64,000 nucleotides of DNA from Muscardinus avellanarius (taxonomy: Eukaryota > Chordata > Mammalia > Rodentia > Gliridae): NCBI GenBank assembly GCA_963383645.1, contig OY726561.1, forward strand, positions 30,174,826 to 30,238,825. The letters are read 5' to 3'. The first letter of the stretch is position 1; every line of letters starts with the position of its first letter. The notes under the pieces are model-generated. The model saw only the letters and a list, made by a program, of their open reading frames with translations, searched no databases and was not told where the DNA came from. The position numbers were made by a program, and so were the translations under genes. Shown piece after piece: positions 19,240 through 32,124 of this stretch.

Positions 19240-20072
19240 GGCTAATAAATACATAAAATTATTCAATATTATTAGCAATCAGGGAGATGCAAATCAAAGC
19301 TGCACTGACATTCCATCTAACCCCATTTATAAGGGCAATCATAAAGAAGTCAAATAACAAGAAAAGTTGGTGAGGATGTATGGAAATAGGAACTCTTCTA
19401 CATTGTTGGTGGGTTTGCAAAGTAGTTCAGCTGCTGTGGAGATTTCTTAGAAAACTGGGAATAGATCCACTATATGATATGATTATAGCACTACTGGGTA
19501 TCTCTCCAAAGAGACTGAAACAGAACTACAGTAATCTATGCATAGTCATGTTCATAGCAGCACAATTCAAAATAGTCAAATTATGGAATCAACCTAGGTC
19601 TCCATCAACAGATGAATGGATTACAAAACTATGGGAAATACACACAATGGAATTCTACTTAGCAATAAAGAAGAAAAAAATTATGTCATTTGCAAGAAGA
19701 TGGAAGGACCTGAAAAACATGATGTTAAGTGAGATGTAGCTAAGCACAGAAAGAGAAGGGACATTGTTTTCTCTATTATGTGAAGGATAGGAAGTAATTG
19801 AGTTATAAGAGGAACTCCAGATAATGAAGGAGAAAACTTAGCGGAGCCAGGGTAAAGGTGTAAGGGTAAGGAAGGAGAAAAACTGAGGTTTATTAATGGA
19901 AATACTACCACTGAATATGTGTATACATGTGAATATACTAATGCCAATCTGGGTACTCTGTATTGGGTGGGAGGGAAATGGGTAGAAGGAGCCCACCAAG
20001 TGCTATGTGCATGTATATTATCGTCAACATGATTTTCACACTGATGTGAGACTATAATGCACCAATAAAAGC
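19240..20072 (+). mobile_element. L1 ORF2 C-terminus and 3' UTR, part 2 of the split copy
   Basis: A 119-aa frame at 19380-19739 contains the conserved L1 ORF2 tail (NQPRSPSTDEWITKLWEIHT, then MEFYLAIKKKK). It is followed by a 3' UTR ending GACTATAATGCACCAATAAA. Defective: 5'-truncated and interrupted. Confidence 0.88.
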
Positions 20073-20460
20073 CCTCCTTCAATATTGAGGTGTATAGCCA
20101 GCTAATTTTGGATCCTCAAAATCTTTCCTTAGATGCATATGTCCTTGAAAATACTTATTTTTCCTTTGATTGACATGTCTCAAAATTTCATTACATCTTG
20201 TAAACAACCTCAAAGAGAAACAAAATTCAGAATTAGACTTCTGAATGCCCACCTGAAACCCAACCTAAGAACCAGATAAATGACAGTAAAAGAGACAAAA
20301 ACTTTCATTAATGGCTCACTCCTGATTTTAATTCAAATAATCCAGAAAGTAGGCACATTATTTATGGTTCAAACAAATAAACTCAACTGAAGGTCTTTGA
20401 TAACCTATCATCTTGCCTCTGAAGCATGATATAATTTTGAGGGAAAGAAATGTTTTTACA
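20073..20460. other. Unassigned DNA
   Basis: Nothing recognised between the L1 end and the next SINE. Confidence 0.5.
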
Positions 20461-20647
20461 GCCGGGCGTGGTGGTACATACTTATAATCCCTGCGCTTGG
20501 GAGTCAGAGACAGGAGGATCACAGGTTCGAAGCCAGCCCCGCTGGCTTAAGAAACCCTGTTTCTAAATAAAAGTATAAAATAGGTCTGGGATTGTAGCCC
20601 GAAGGTAGAAGGGTTTCCAGGAACCCCAGTACCACCAAAAAAAAAAA

Positions 20648-20691
<44 letters not shown>

Positions 20692-20703
20692 GAAAGAAAG
20701 AAA
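20461..20703 (+). mobile_element. B1-dID SINE with (AAAG)n tail
   Basis: GCCGGGCGTGGTGGTACATA through CCAGTACCACC, then about 15 GAAA units at 20650-20703. GAAAGAAATGTTTTTACA upstream is repeated with small changes just after the tail, giving a likely target-site duplication. Confidence 0.93.
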
Positions 20704-22999
20704 ATGATTTTTACATAAGAAATTCAGGACCTTTTGTGAAGATGTCATTGTTCCCACATGAGTTGTGGCAATGAAGAGACAGAAAGTCAGAGAAGCCAAA
20801 GAGTGCTGATTTCATCTTGAAAAAAGGAAGAGGCAAACTGCAAGAGTGTTATGCAAGAGAAATAAATAGGGATCTCTCCTGGATACTTTTACAAAACAAC
20901 AGACCTTCCCTTCATCACCAACTTCTGGTTGTTTTCTCAAGCAAAATAAAGATCAACACATATTTCCCCAAGGTTTCTAGAGGAGTCTTTCATCTCTTTT
21001 CAGCCTTATTGTTTATAAAGTTTCAGTCATAAGCAAGGAGAAGAAGCACAGGTACTTCAGAGGATTCCAGACTCAAGTCACAACAGTGAGACAGAATTTC
21101 TTAAGGACTCAGTAGAATTTTCTAAACTATGGATCAGATTGCTTGACTCATCCAATCTGTGTGCCTGGTATTCATTGATTTATTTTAAAAGTTTCTGCAA
21201 CAATTAATTGGTTATTATTTATAATATCCTTCTGGGGTGAATCAATGCTATTTCCCCTGGTGTAGTTCAATACCACAATATTATCTCAATAACTTTTCTG
21301 TCAATTTACTTTGTGTCCTGGTCTGCAAGCCTGTCTTATTGTATGATTGCTTTTAGAGCAGGCTTGCTATTGACATTTTTAAAGAAAGATACATCTGTAT
21401 GCCAGTGGGTTTTTCTACTTACTAGTAAAATGACCCTCTGACAATCCACAGCAAAAGAGTATGAGACCTTGAGTAACTACCTCCATTGGCTGTCAGTCAT
21501 TCCAAGAATGCAAGTCTACTGGGTCAGTTATGCTAGCTACAGTTTGTCCCTAGTGATACCTATGAATATACAGGGAGCATCTGAGCTTTCATGCCACCTT
21601 CTATAAAAGAAACAGGCTTAGAAGTCAAATGGATGTGTGTCTTCTCACTGGGGTAATGATGGCCTTTTCAGGAAGAACATTTATTTTTAAATACAACTAA
21701 ATGTCCCTCTACAACAGTGTATTAAAAGCAAACTATTCCTTTGCACACACTGTACCTGTAGCAGGGTGAGCTTAAAAAATGTGTTGGATTGAACTGAATC
21801 AATTTAAAGCAAGAATACTATGCCTATTTAGCATTCTCTTTCCCCCAACTCAATAAAATGGCTGCTAATGTGCTGGTTATTTATCAGGTACTCTCAGCTG
21901 AGAGTGGCAAAAGGAAAGCATGATGAGAATTGATAGTGTACTTCTCCTGTTCCTAGATCCTAAGGTCTTGGCCACAGGAGAGAGTGGCAGTGAGCCAGAA
22001 AGAGAAGCCAGAACCTCACAGGGAGGAGGAGTCCCTGCCTCACTCGAATGTGTCTCATAATTATAACTTACTTATAGCTAGGAATGCTAATCCTAAACAC
22101 GTGGATTAGATGCATCCACAGTTCTGGAATGTCCTGACAGAATCATCACAGGTTCAGAAGTCAAGAAGAAAAAAATTCAAGTACTTGGAGTTTCTATTAT
22201 TACATTTTAAAACTTACCTTCAGGAAACTTCTGCTATTTACTTTCTTGATTTGGAACTGTAGACATGTTTAAAAATAAGAATTGTATCTGACATGAGTCA
22301 TGACTTTAGATCCCAAGTATGTAAAACTTGCACTGAAAAGGTAAATGGAAAGATGACAGTGAAGAGTGGTTCATAGCAACCAGGCCCCAAGGCAAGAGTT
22401 CCATTGTAGAAGAGCAGCCATGGCAATGCCAGGGCTGAGGGCAGCTCATGGTGGCAGCAGAGTGGCTGTGTGGCTTGGACATCTTCCTGAGAAAGGAATA
22501 ATGGTGGTTTCTGAGGTCCAGGGTTTTGTACGAAGGTGTTCTTATAGCAGTGGTTAATTTTGTTATTACCACAAACACAAATCACAGTCCAAGCTGGGAA
22601 TATTAGTTGTATATATAACAGATACACCCTGCAGAACCCCACTGGTTTCTTTTACAGTATCGATACTAAATGAGTAAGGTAGATTAAATCATCAAATTTG
22701 GATTAGTGACCTATGAAAATGGTCCCTTTGATGCTCACTGGCAATTGGCATGACATGTTATTCTACTTACTTCCCTGACTTGCTTTTATTAATTTTTTCT
22801 TTACTTTTGTGTCTCATATTTGTTCCATCTATTCCCGAGTACTGACATCAATACACTATACCATACTTGAAGCTCAGTGATAAAACACAGCTAAAGTAAT
22901 AACTCAACTTTTCTGGTGCAGTTTTGTATTTAAACAAGCAAAGGAATGGAATCAAAGGATCTGTATACTAGCCCATGTGATTATTCATATTTGTTAGCC
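20704..22999. other. Unassigned single-copy-like DNA
   Basis: No repeat or gene recognised. Frames at 22298-22642 overlap on both strands and carry no known motif. Confidence 0.5.
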
Positions 23000-23145
23000 C
23001 ATTAGACAGTCTCTGAAGTCAGCTGAGCCTCTACTTTTCATCTATAAAATAGAGATAAGAAATTATTTTTATACTCACAGCATAAGACTTGGATTGAATG
23101 AGATCATGTGTATAAAATTGTTTCAAGAACTGTAAAGTATAAATA
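23000..23145 (+). mobile_element. MIR SINE fragment
   Basis: GAGCCTCTACTTTTCATCTATAAAATAGAG (in parts), then GGATTGAATGAGATCATGTG match MIR's TCTGTAAAATGGGGATAATA and GGATTAAATGAGATAATG. Confidence 0.7.
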
Positions 23146-24007
23146 CCTTTAGATTCATACTTATGGTCAAAAAGTATGTAATTTTTATCCAGAATAAAAG
23201 TGGAAAAATAACCTAAAGTGATTAATCTGAAATATAAATGTAAAAGTAGAAAACTGTAAGAACTAAATCAAAATTGTGATAACATCAGCAATAAACATGT
23301 TTAATATGATCCTATTTACCTCACCGCTGAAGATAGAGACAGGGTGGTATTTGCATTTTGAATAATTGTCAATATATTGTTGGTTTAATACCCAAAGTTT
23401 GTTTGCATAACAAATATCACAGATGCTAAGCTAATTTTGAAAACTATAATACCACCTTCCTGTGACCCCCAATCTCTTCCCCCATGCTTTAAATTTTATT
23501 TTCTATTCATTATGCATTGCCTTCAAGGTCACAAGAAAAGGAATAGAAAGGATGAGTCAATAATGAATATTCTTGCCAGAAGAATAAGCACTGAATTGGA
23601 TGATTGTTAATAAGAGTATCACATGTAAAAAACAAGTGAGGTAATTTTTTGCCCTATTTGGCATTTTAAAAGCCCTCAGCATTCAGGTCAGAGTTTTCTT
23701 TGTTGAAGTATACCAAGTAACTGGGTGAGAGTCAGAGAACAGCAAGCAAATTAAAAAGTTATGTAAATAAATGATTGTGCAAGTGGGGCAATTTTAGTTA
23801 TGAGAAAAACAAAACAACTAGCTTGATAAAAGGTCAATGGAACATAAAAGATTTAAAATCATTGCACATAGCAAGTAATGGATAAAATGTCATGCATTAA
23901 AGATCTTACTAGTAGTACCTATCGCTACAAAGGTCATGTCATGTCACAGACATGTCAATCAAGCACTTTCATTTAAACGTGAAAAGGCCCCATTTTAAAG
24001 AACTAAC
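23146..24007. other. Unassigned AT-rich DNA
   Basis: Nothing recognised. Confidence 0.5.
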
Positions 24008-24178
24008 CTGGGAGGCTGAGACAGGAAGATGGCAGGTTCGAGGCCAGCCTCAGCTAGGTAAGTGAGGCCCTCTGTAACTTAATGAGACCCTGTCTCAAAA
24101 TGAAGTTTAAAAAGTAGGGTTTGGGTTGTAGCTCAGAGGTAGTATGCCCCTGAGTTTAATTCCCAGTACCATAAAAAA
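24008..24178 (+). mobile_element. B1-dID SINE, 5'-truncated
   Basis: Begins at GGGAGGCTGAGACAGGAAGA (left edge missing), then GAGACCCTGTCTCAAAATGA, GGTTGTAGCTCAGAGGTAGT and TTCCCAGTACC. Confidence 0.85.
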
Positions 24179-25345
24179 GTACTACCTTGAGAATCATAAC
24201 CATAATAATCTATAATGCCAAGTTGCTTGCTAGGCCTGTCACCTCCTTTTTTTTTTTTTAACATGAATGGCAGAAATAAAGATGCAAACGTCCTGAATGC
24301 CATCCCTCAACACTCATAAAATGCTAAAGTGTAAACAGTGCAAAATAAAGTTAGACATTACAGAATAAGCAATTTTTATTTTATTGCTAAATTATTCAAA
24401 AAAGCATGAAAATGTAATCCCTATGGTATTGTAAACAGTAACACCCAAAACCATGACTGCTGGGAGACTATTTAATGATGTTTCATGGAGAATATCATGA
24501 CTTCCATGTTTCTGCACAGTGGGTAATTTATTTTCATTTTGGACTCCACGTAGGAAGTGTTCATTCCTGCCAAAGAAGATGTAAATCTCCCCCTCCCTCC
24601 CTGATGCTGCTGAGGTTGCTGCTACCGCAAAGTGCAGTTGCCAAATAGAACAGAGATCCAGATGGAAGACTGGGACACGAGAGGATTGTCACAGCATCAC
24701 ATGGCCACAGAGAGCATTTGGTGATTTTGAACAAAATTCAATTCTTGAAAAGATATCGGTTGAGAAAGATTCAGTACTGCATACACTCTGTCTAAAGACA
24801 AAAGCATAAAACAAAAGACAGTAACAAGAAAAGTAAGTAGTAGACATTCTGTTGAGGACCGCTTTGGGACAAGAGAAATACAAGGCAAACACACATACAC
24901 AAAAAAATCTAGTCCGATCCAAATGTATTTTCTAAACTGATTTGTATTTATTGCTATTTCTTCAGAGAGAAAGCAAACTTGGTAGAATGTGTCAGATACT
25001 TCTGTTTGTTTCTAATATATGAATAGAAAAATAATTTTGTAGGAATTATAAATAGATTTATGTATATACATGAGAAATATTAAAAGATACTAAAAGAATC
25101 CCCAATAAAGCCACGAGCAATAATGAAGGTCACCAATAGTTTGGAGAGTTTAGCTTGGCTAACAAATTTTGGAAGAGTTTATAAATTGATTAAATTTTGA
25201 AAAAGAAAGACATTAACTATTATCATTTGAAGAGTATATGATTTTATGAGTGTATAACCAAAAATAAGCTAAGTTTTGAACTAATAAGTCAGTTTTATGA
25301 AGTGACTGCTTGTAGGAAAGTATGTGATATAAATAAAAAAGCTTT
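24179..25345. other. Unassigned DNA
   Basis: No gene or interspersed repeat recognised. The GC-richer stretch at 24540-24700 has a CT-rich run (CTCCCCCTCCCTCCCTGATG) but no open frame with known motifs. Confidence 0.5.
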
Positions 25346-25529
25346 TTTTTCTACCTCCAGGCTATACTCCCAGACCTATTTTATATTTTTATATTTTATT
25401 TGGAAACAGGGTCTCACTAAGTTGCTGAGAGCCTCACTAAGTAGCTGAGGCTGGCTTTGAAGCTGTGTGATCCTCCTGTCTCAGCCTCCCAAGTTCTGGG
25501 ATTATAAGCATGGGCCAACACTCCCGGCA
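25346..25529 (-). mobile_element. B1-dID SINE
   Basis: Reverse-oriented: CTACCTCCAGGCTATACTCC, GGAAACAGGGTCTCACTAAG, TAGCTGAGGCTGGCTTTGAA and CCAACACTCCCGGC. The extreme 3' end is missing. Confidence 0.88.
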
Positions 25530-26130
25530 AAAGGATATGGTTATATTAGTGAAAAATATAAGTTGGAAAGTAAGATGGAAAAAATATCAAATTTAAATTA
25601 GCAATAATATTTGGTAATACCTAGGTATGAATTTAACAAGAAAATAAGAACAGTAAGATACCTATAAGCTTTACCAAATGGTATATCATTTAGCCATGTA
25701 GGAAAACTTTACTCCAGATATAAATCTTTCCACATATTAGATAAAGTCAGTGATAATTTGAAACAGAAGACTGACACTTTTTATCTTTGAAATCTGAACA
25801 AGTAGACACAGAATTTAAGAAAAGTTGAAAACAAAAATAATGAGAAGCTCAATATTTATATGTATTTTTTGTTATTTTGAAAATAAAGTTTAATACAAAT
25901 ATGAGAATAGACAGATAGGTGGGGTAATATAGAGTTAGGAAAATAATTTATGAGTTTATATTATAATTAATGAATAATAAATTTGACACTTTGTAGCAGT
26001 GGGGAAAGAATATTTTGTTCAATCAATAGTATTAAGACAATGAATTGTCATATGAAAAAGAATAGTTTTATCCTTAAATCACATTTATACCACAATAAAT
26101 TACAGAGCATTTAAAATGTAAATGTGAGAA
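25530..26130. other. Unassigned AT-rich DNA
   Basis: Nothing recognised. Confidence 0.5.
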
Positions 26131-26340
26131 CCGAGGATGCTGGCACATGCTTGGGAGACTGAGACAGGAAGGTCACAGGTTTGCTGTCAGGCTCAGCAAT
26201 TTGTGAGGACTTTTGCAACTTGATGAAACCCTGTTTCAAAATAACAAAATAGGGTTAGGGTTGTAGCTTGGAGATAGAATGCCTCTGGGTTTAATCTCCA
26301 GTACTGCAACAATAAAATAAAATAAAAATGAATAAATAAA
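26131..26340 (+). mobile_element. B1-dID SINE with internal deletion
   Basis: GATGCTGGCACATGCTTGGG lacks the TGTAATCCC box. Then CACAGGTTTGCTGTCAGGCT, GGGTTGTAGCTTGGAGATAG, TTTAATCTCCAGTACTGC and an (AAAAT) tail. Confidence 0.8.
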
Positions 26341-29300
26341 ATGTAAATGTACAAACAAATTATACCCATCCTAGAAAAAAAATATGAAAAAATTTCTATA
26401 TTGGAAGCAATACAAGTCAAACCAGGAGTCAACTGCCATTCTTCAACTATTAGCTTGGCAAAATTAAGATATTCTCCTAATATATAAGAGTAGTATAAAA
26501 TTATCAAAAAAGCGCACACTTTATGATCTAGTAATTTTATTTCTAAGAATCTACTTTATGCATATTTATTAAAATTTGTTTGCAATACCATAACACTGAA
26601 AACAAAATCTGGCCAGAGAATAATTAAACAAATCATAATAAAGCTATAGAATAATATATAGTGCAGTCATTAAAGAAAAATGAATAACCTGAACATGTAC
26701 CTTAGATATATTTTTACTTCAACAAGCAATCTTCTCACTATTATGTGGGATTGGCTCTATTGATAGAATTAGTTGGCTGAGACAAGACAAGCATCTATAT
26801 TGGATGGGATCCTGAAGAGATTATAGGGATGATTCAAGGAGACCCTGTGCTTATCATCTTGGACATTTAGTCCAAATGATTGATTTTTTAATATACTATA
26901 ACCATTTCCTGGTTCTTTTCAATTGTTATAGCTGTAGTCTTCTTATCTTAAATGAAGGATGAAAATCTCATCTTTTCAGTTAAGTCACATTTAGACAAAG
27001 AAGTAGCAAAGAGGGTCTCCACTTTGATCTGAGTAATAGGAGGGTGAGGATTTTCTTGGTGTATTTGAAGGACCATCTGAGAAAGGCCCAAGTAATTTCA
27101 CCTGTCCTGTCACCATTGTCAATCATTGCTTCAATTTGTATTTGGTGGTCCAGAAATTGGATATAAACATTCTTACCTCATGTCAAAGTAAAGGAATATC
27201 TTTGTTTCTCATAACTATTTATTGAGAGGTAGAAAAAAAAGCATTATTTTGTACTTGGGAATGCAGCTATGATGGAATTGGTGCCAGAGAGTAAAGACCA
27301 GAGTAGACGGAGACAACGGAATCACCATGAGCAGTGCTGATAAGTGATGTAGCCAAGCGCAAAGAGCAATGTCTGCTTAAATTTCGTGTTGGGTGAGAAA
27401 GTTTGATTTTTTTTCCAAAGGTAAACAGAAAAAAGCTAGTAAGAAAAAAATAGGTTTAAAAGAGAACAACACCTGTAATTTTTAAAATCCCTTCATGAAA
27501 TAAAATAATAATAATAATAATGGAGGCAATAATCACAAAAATCCTGCAGGTAAAATAATCTCAAAGAATGAAATATTTCCAAAATTCTTTCCATAGCACT
27601 TTCTTAGCACTGGTAATTCCTAGACCTAGCAGCTTTTTAAAAGCAATGCCTGAGCTAATGCATGCATGTGCATCAAATCTCCCTGAATTTTCCACACAAA
27701 CACCTCATACCTCTGCTTTCCTCCTCTGACTTCCCAAGTGATGCTCATTCTACTAACGTCTCCAAAAAGAAATAAAAACAAATGCAAGCCAATAATGTCA
27801 ATCCTAAAGTGATGTGAACTGTGACAAGGATTTTGTTTTCTGAATTTTCTGCAAAGAGCTCCCAAGCCTCAGTTCTGCTATTTCCAGTGTCAGGGGCTCT
27901 CAGCAGTAAGAGAATATCGCTCAGCTCTATTGTCTTGAAAGCACTTCTCTGGTAATTCTCAAGACCTCATTTCTCAATCCTGCAGTGTTGTTGAGCAACA
28001 GCATATGTTCTTCAGGGTTAGAATTACTGTCCACAGGGAATCTGGCTCTCTTTGCCCCTTTTGTGTTTTTCTGTGTACTTTTGAAACAAAACATTTGGTC
28101 CATGGCCCGCATAAAATGTCACCTTAAAAAGCTTTTACTTATCCAAAGGCAGTTGTGGGAGAAAAAAGACAAAATCTTAGTCACTTTTGTAATATTTTCC
28201 ATCTGAATGCTGGGTGTCCTCCCCTAGCACCTCTCAGAAGTCCAATGGTCTTTTCTCCTGTCAGCATTTTAAAGACTGATTTTATATTAACTATGACTTA
28301 AATCACTGTAACTGTTTTTGAAGAATGTGCATTTAAACATTGTTTCTGACCAGGTATAAAATATCCTGTCTCTCATTTATTTCAAGTTCCATATAAAATT
28401 TGGAGATGATTATACATTTTATATTTTATTATTTTTCTCATTTGATTAAAAAATAAAAACAAAAATGAACCATGGCAGTGACCAAGAGGGCCTGGAACTT
28501 ATAGAGAGCGAGATATCGTGAGTCTAGGCAACCGTGTGCCCTTCTGGAGACTGAGTATGTTGGGTCCCTCTGCTAGAGCTCAGTTCTTCCTGGTCATTAC
28601 TTCCTTTTTCCAAGTATACACTGGCTTTCTTGATTCTCATCATTTTCTCTCAAGAATTTAATATCTCAGGTATATAAACTCACTTATCTTGTGCTTTCTT
28701 CCCTCCTCAAGTTTATCTAAATCCCTAGGAGCTTAGGGAATACCGTAGCCGCATGACCTAGGATTTGTTTCCTTAAATTCATCAAAATACAAACCACCTG
28801 CACTGGAATCTCTGAGTGTCTAAGTGTCAGGCAGATTTGAGAATGGGGATACTGAAATGAAAGGGAGAAAGAACAGAACACTAATGTCCTCAAATATGAA
28901 AAGTAAAATATGTACAAATATTTTTCCTCCCCTCCTTACTTCTTACTACCTTTAGACTTTGAAGAACCAAGATATCCTGTTGGAAAGGGAGCCAATTTCA
29001 AAGCAGGAAACAAGAGAAAAATATCAATAACAAATCTTTTACCCTTTCTACATTTTCGCTTTTAGGGTATAGAAAACCAGAGATGATAATGCTCATTTAG
29101 CTATAGACGAAGTATCCGTATTAATACAATGGTTGAATTCAATATTAAAATAAGTTTTCAGGTTCAAAGGGATCAGAGTTCTATTATAATCCAAAAGGAA
29201 AGAAAAGTTATATAATATTAGATAACATAAAAATAGAACCACGGAAGGAGAAACAGATATACACTGTGTATGCAGGTAGCACTTTACAGATAGGTGCACT

Positions 29301-29408
29301 CCACCATACTATGAAATAAGCTGTATGTGGTTTATTTTTGTTTAAAAAGAACAATATTTAAAGTAGAATACTGTCTATGGAGTAATATGGCAATGACACT
29401 AATATTTT
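26341..29408. other. Unassigned DNA, longest apparently repeat-free stretch
   Basis: About 3 kb with no SINE, L1 or LTR landmark that I recognise and no convincing open frame (longest 79 aa, no motif). It contains only a short (AAT)n at about 27508. Could hold old diverged repeats or conserved non-coding DNA that cannot be judged by eye. Confidence 0.45.
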
Positions 29409-29624
29409 CTTTTTTTTTTTTTGCAGTTCTTGGGATGGAACCCAGGGGCATTATACCTTTGAGCTACATCCCCAGCCCTATTTTTTATTCTTTATTTTTT
29501 TGAAACAGGGTCTCACTAAGTTGCAGAGGAACTCACTAAGTAGCTGAGGGTGTCCACGAACTGCGATCCTCTTACCTCGGCCTCCCAAATGCTGAGATTA
29601 CAAGCGTGCACCACCATGCTCAGC
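29409..29624 (-). mobile_element. B1-dID SINE
   Basis: Reverse-oriented: T-run, GCAGTTCTTGGGATGGAACC, CATCCCCAGCCC, GAAACAGGGTCTCACTAAGT and GTGCACCACCATGCTCAGC. Confidence 0.9.
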
Positions 29625-29802
29625 TGACACTAGTATTTCTGTTCTTCATGTTGTTACTGATTTTGGAGAGAGCAAATGAAATTCAAAGACTAATTAAATA
29701 GGTATGTTGAAGGACAAAGACCATGCAATGAAATAATTTGTGAGATATAAATAATTGATATTAAAACTCTATAAAAGAAAATATAAGCATTTGTATTTTA
29801 AA

Positions 29803-29854
29803 CATATATACATATATATACATATATATGTATATATATACAAATACATATATG

Positions 29855-29906
<52 letters not shown>
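29803..29906. repeat. (TA)n-rich microsatellite
   Basis: Imperfect CATATATA / GTATATA stretch leading into about 19 pure TA dinucleotides. Self-complementary, so able to extrude. Confidence 0.95.
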
Positions 29907-29907
<1 letters not shown>

Positions 29908-30289
29908 TGTCCAGGGTCATGACAGCTTTGAGCCAAAGGGGAAAAGATCACAAAGATGAGGAAAAATAAAGCATTTTAAGGCATCTGAAAATGAGTATCA
30001 CCCTCTTTAATGAATTAGAAAAAGAAAGACTATCAGTAGGATTCATTTCAGAATGTCACAACCAGGTGGCTATGTGAGGACAGGTGATATTTGTGGTTTT
30101 TTTTTTTCTCAGTGATCCAGTATATTATTAGATAAGGACTTTATCTAGTAATATGAAATGACCAGATTCACATTCTCTGCTCTTGCTGAGTTTAAAACAT
30201 TTTAGTAAGGGATTTAACGTTAATTTCATGAAGAGGTAGAGCCTAAGCCCCCACCACTACTCCCGCCACCACCTTGTATAGGTACTTTG
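29907..30289. other. Unassigned DNA
   Basis: Nothing recognised. Confidence 0.5.
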
Positions 30290-30487
30290 TGATTTATTTG
30301 TTATTTTTGTACTTGGAACTGAATCTAGAGGCATTCTCCCTCTGAGCTATATCCTTGATCCGTTTTTATTTTTTTAATTTTGAAACAGGGTCTTGGGTTG
30401 CCAAGGCTGGCCTCAAATCTGTGCTCCTCCTGTCTCAGGCTCCAAAGTACTGGGATTACAGGTATATACCACCTTGCATGCCCGGCT
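30290..30487 (-). mobile_element. B1-dID SINE (diverged)
   Basis: Reverse-oriented: GTACTTGGAACTGAATCTAG, TGAAACAGGGTCTTGGGTTG, GGGATTACAGGTATATACCA and CATGCCCGGC. Confidence 0.85.
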
Positions 30488-31404
30488 GTCACTCTTTTAA
30501 ATAACATACTCAACAATAATGCTATATGAATTTTGAGTCTAGGTGAGAAAAACAGAAAAGGCTTATACTTTGATCCTTCTGTCCTGCACCATCTATGTCC
30601 TGGAGCTTGGAATTATATAAGAATTCCAGTAATCATAAAGCCACTATGTTGGTGAGAACTCAAAGAGGAAGAAATGTCTAAATTGTCTCTCATCTCTTCT
30701 ACTGTATATAATCTCTTCAGCTCCAGAGCAGTAGGTGAGTGAGGAAACCCTCAGATGATTCTGGGCTGATTCTTGTCCCACTCACCTTCTGACTACAACT
30801 ACCTGTGAGGCCTCGAGTGACAATCACCCAGCTGAGCCTAGTCATGATCCATAAGAGATAATAATAATAATGACAATAGTAATGATACATATGTTGTTTT
30901 TTAGAACCAAAAATGTATTTTGCTGTTTGTTAAGTATCAATAAATCATTGAAACACTGGTATTCAACAGGGGTTTACCAAGACATCCGGGCAAATAATTA
31001 CCTGGTATATTTATTAAAAAACATGTAGAAATGCATCATATTTGCTATTAAATCATCTAAATACTTACTGTAAAGTATGCACTGTAATTTACCCAAAATT
31101 AATTTTTAAATGAATGTATGTAATTTATAAACACACAAAAATATAACTGGGTACTTATCACAATATCTTGCTGATAATTATGTACAATAAAATATTTGGA
31201 GACCACTGATATGAGAGACAGAATCTTCAGGTAGAAGTCCTAAGATTGGATTCAGGTTCTTAATTCTTTCCCACCACTTTGTGAAATTATACTGTATTCG
31301 TTTTTCCATTTTTATTTTTATTTTTATTTTTTAAGAGTCTTACAATAATTTTATTTACTTTTTATTTTTTGGGGGGGAAGGGATTAAATTTTATTTTATT
31401 TTAT
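30488..31404. other. Unassigned DNA
   Basis: No gene recognised. TTTTTATT-rich low-complexity sequence occupies 31305-31430. Confidence 0.5.
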
Positions 31405-31590
31405 TTTAATTTGTTTTTATTTTTTTTAATAAATTTTTTATTGAACATAAATGGTATACATTTAAACTATATTTGGTGCCCTCTGCCCCCACCCCCATTT
31501 CCCTTCCCCCCTTCCACCAATAATTGTCCAGGTTAACCATGTCATATTCATAATTTTACACATATTCAGATGTAGACCCTCATTAATCAA
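31405..31590 (-). mobile_element. L1 3'-end fragment, same subfamily as the 50-57 kb L1
   Basis: TTTTTATTGAACATAAATGG, GGTATACATTTAAACTAT, then CATATTCAGATGTAGACCCT nearly match 50205-50365. Severely 5'-truncated 3' UTR. Confidence 0.85.
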
Positions 31591-31791
31591 GATCAGCCAA
31601 TGGTAACTACATCACCAATGTAAATGAAAATTTCAAAGTGGAAAAGTAACATAAAAATAAAATGTACTACTAAATTATATTTCCCCATATCTTATTATTT
31701 TAGGAAAATGTTATGTGATGAATGGGCAACCGGGCTAGGATGCATAATAAGCTTTCTTATTTTTAAGCCACGTTCAAGTTAATTGCATTTT

Positions 31792-31973
31792 TATTTTTGG
31801 TGTGGGGGATGGAACCCAAGGGCATTCTAATTTTGAGTTACACCCCCAGCCCTATTTTTTATTTTTTATTTTGAAACAGGGCCTCACTAAGTAGCTGAGG
31901 CTGGCTGCAAGGATCCTCCTATCTCAGCCTCCCAAATGCTGGGATTACAAACTTGAGCCACCACGCCCAGCTT
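31792..31973 (-). mobile_element. B1-dID SINE
   Basis: Reverse-oriented: TGGTGTGGGGGATGGAACCC through CCACGCCCAGC. AGTTAATTGCATTTT at 31777-31791 and 31974-31988 is a perfect 15-bp target-site duplication. Confidence 0.94.
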
Positions 31974-32124
31974 AGTTAATTGCATTTTGAAAATCTAATT
32001 AAAATTTATTAGTATCTGTCTATATTATCCCTCACATTATTTTAACCCCTTCTTTCATATTAATGTTAGAAATCAGCTTAAAATATCATCAAAGTATTTA
32101 TGTTTGAATCCAAATATCTGAATT

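Noticed and set aside
22298..22642. 114-aa and 90-aa minus-strand ORFs as a small gene
   Set aside because: They overlap each other and a plus-strand ORF, with no recognisable motif or splice context; treated as chance.
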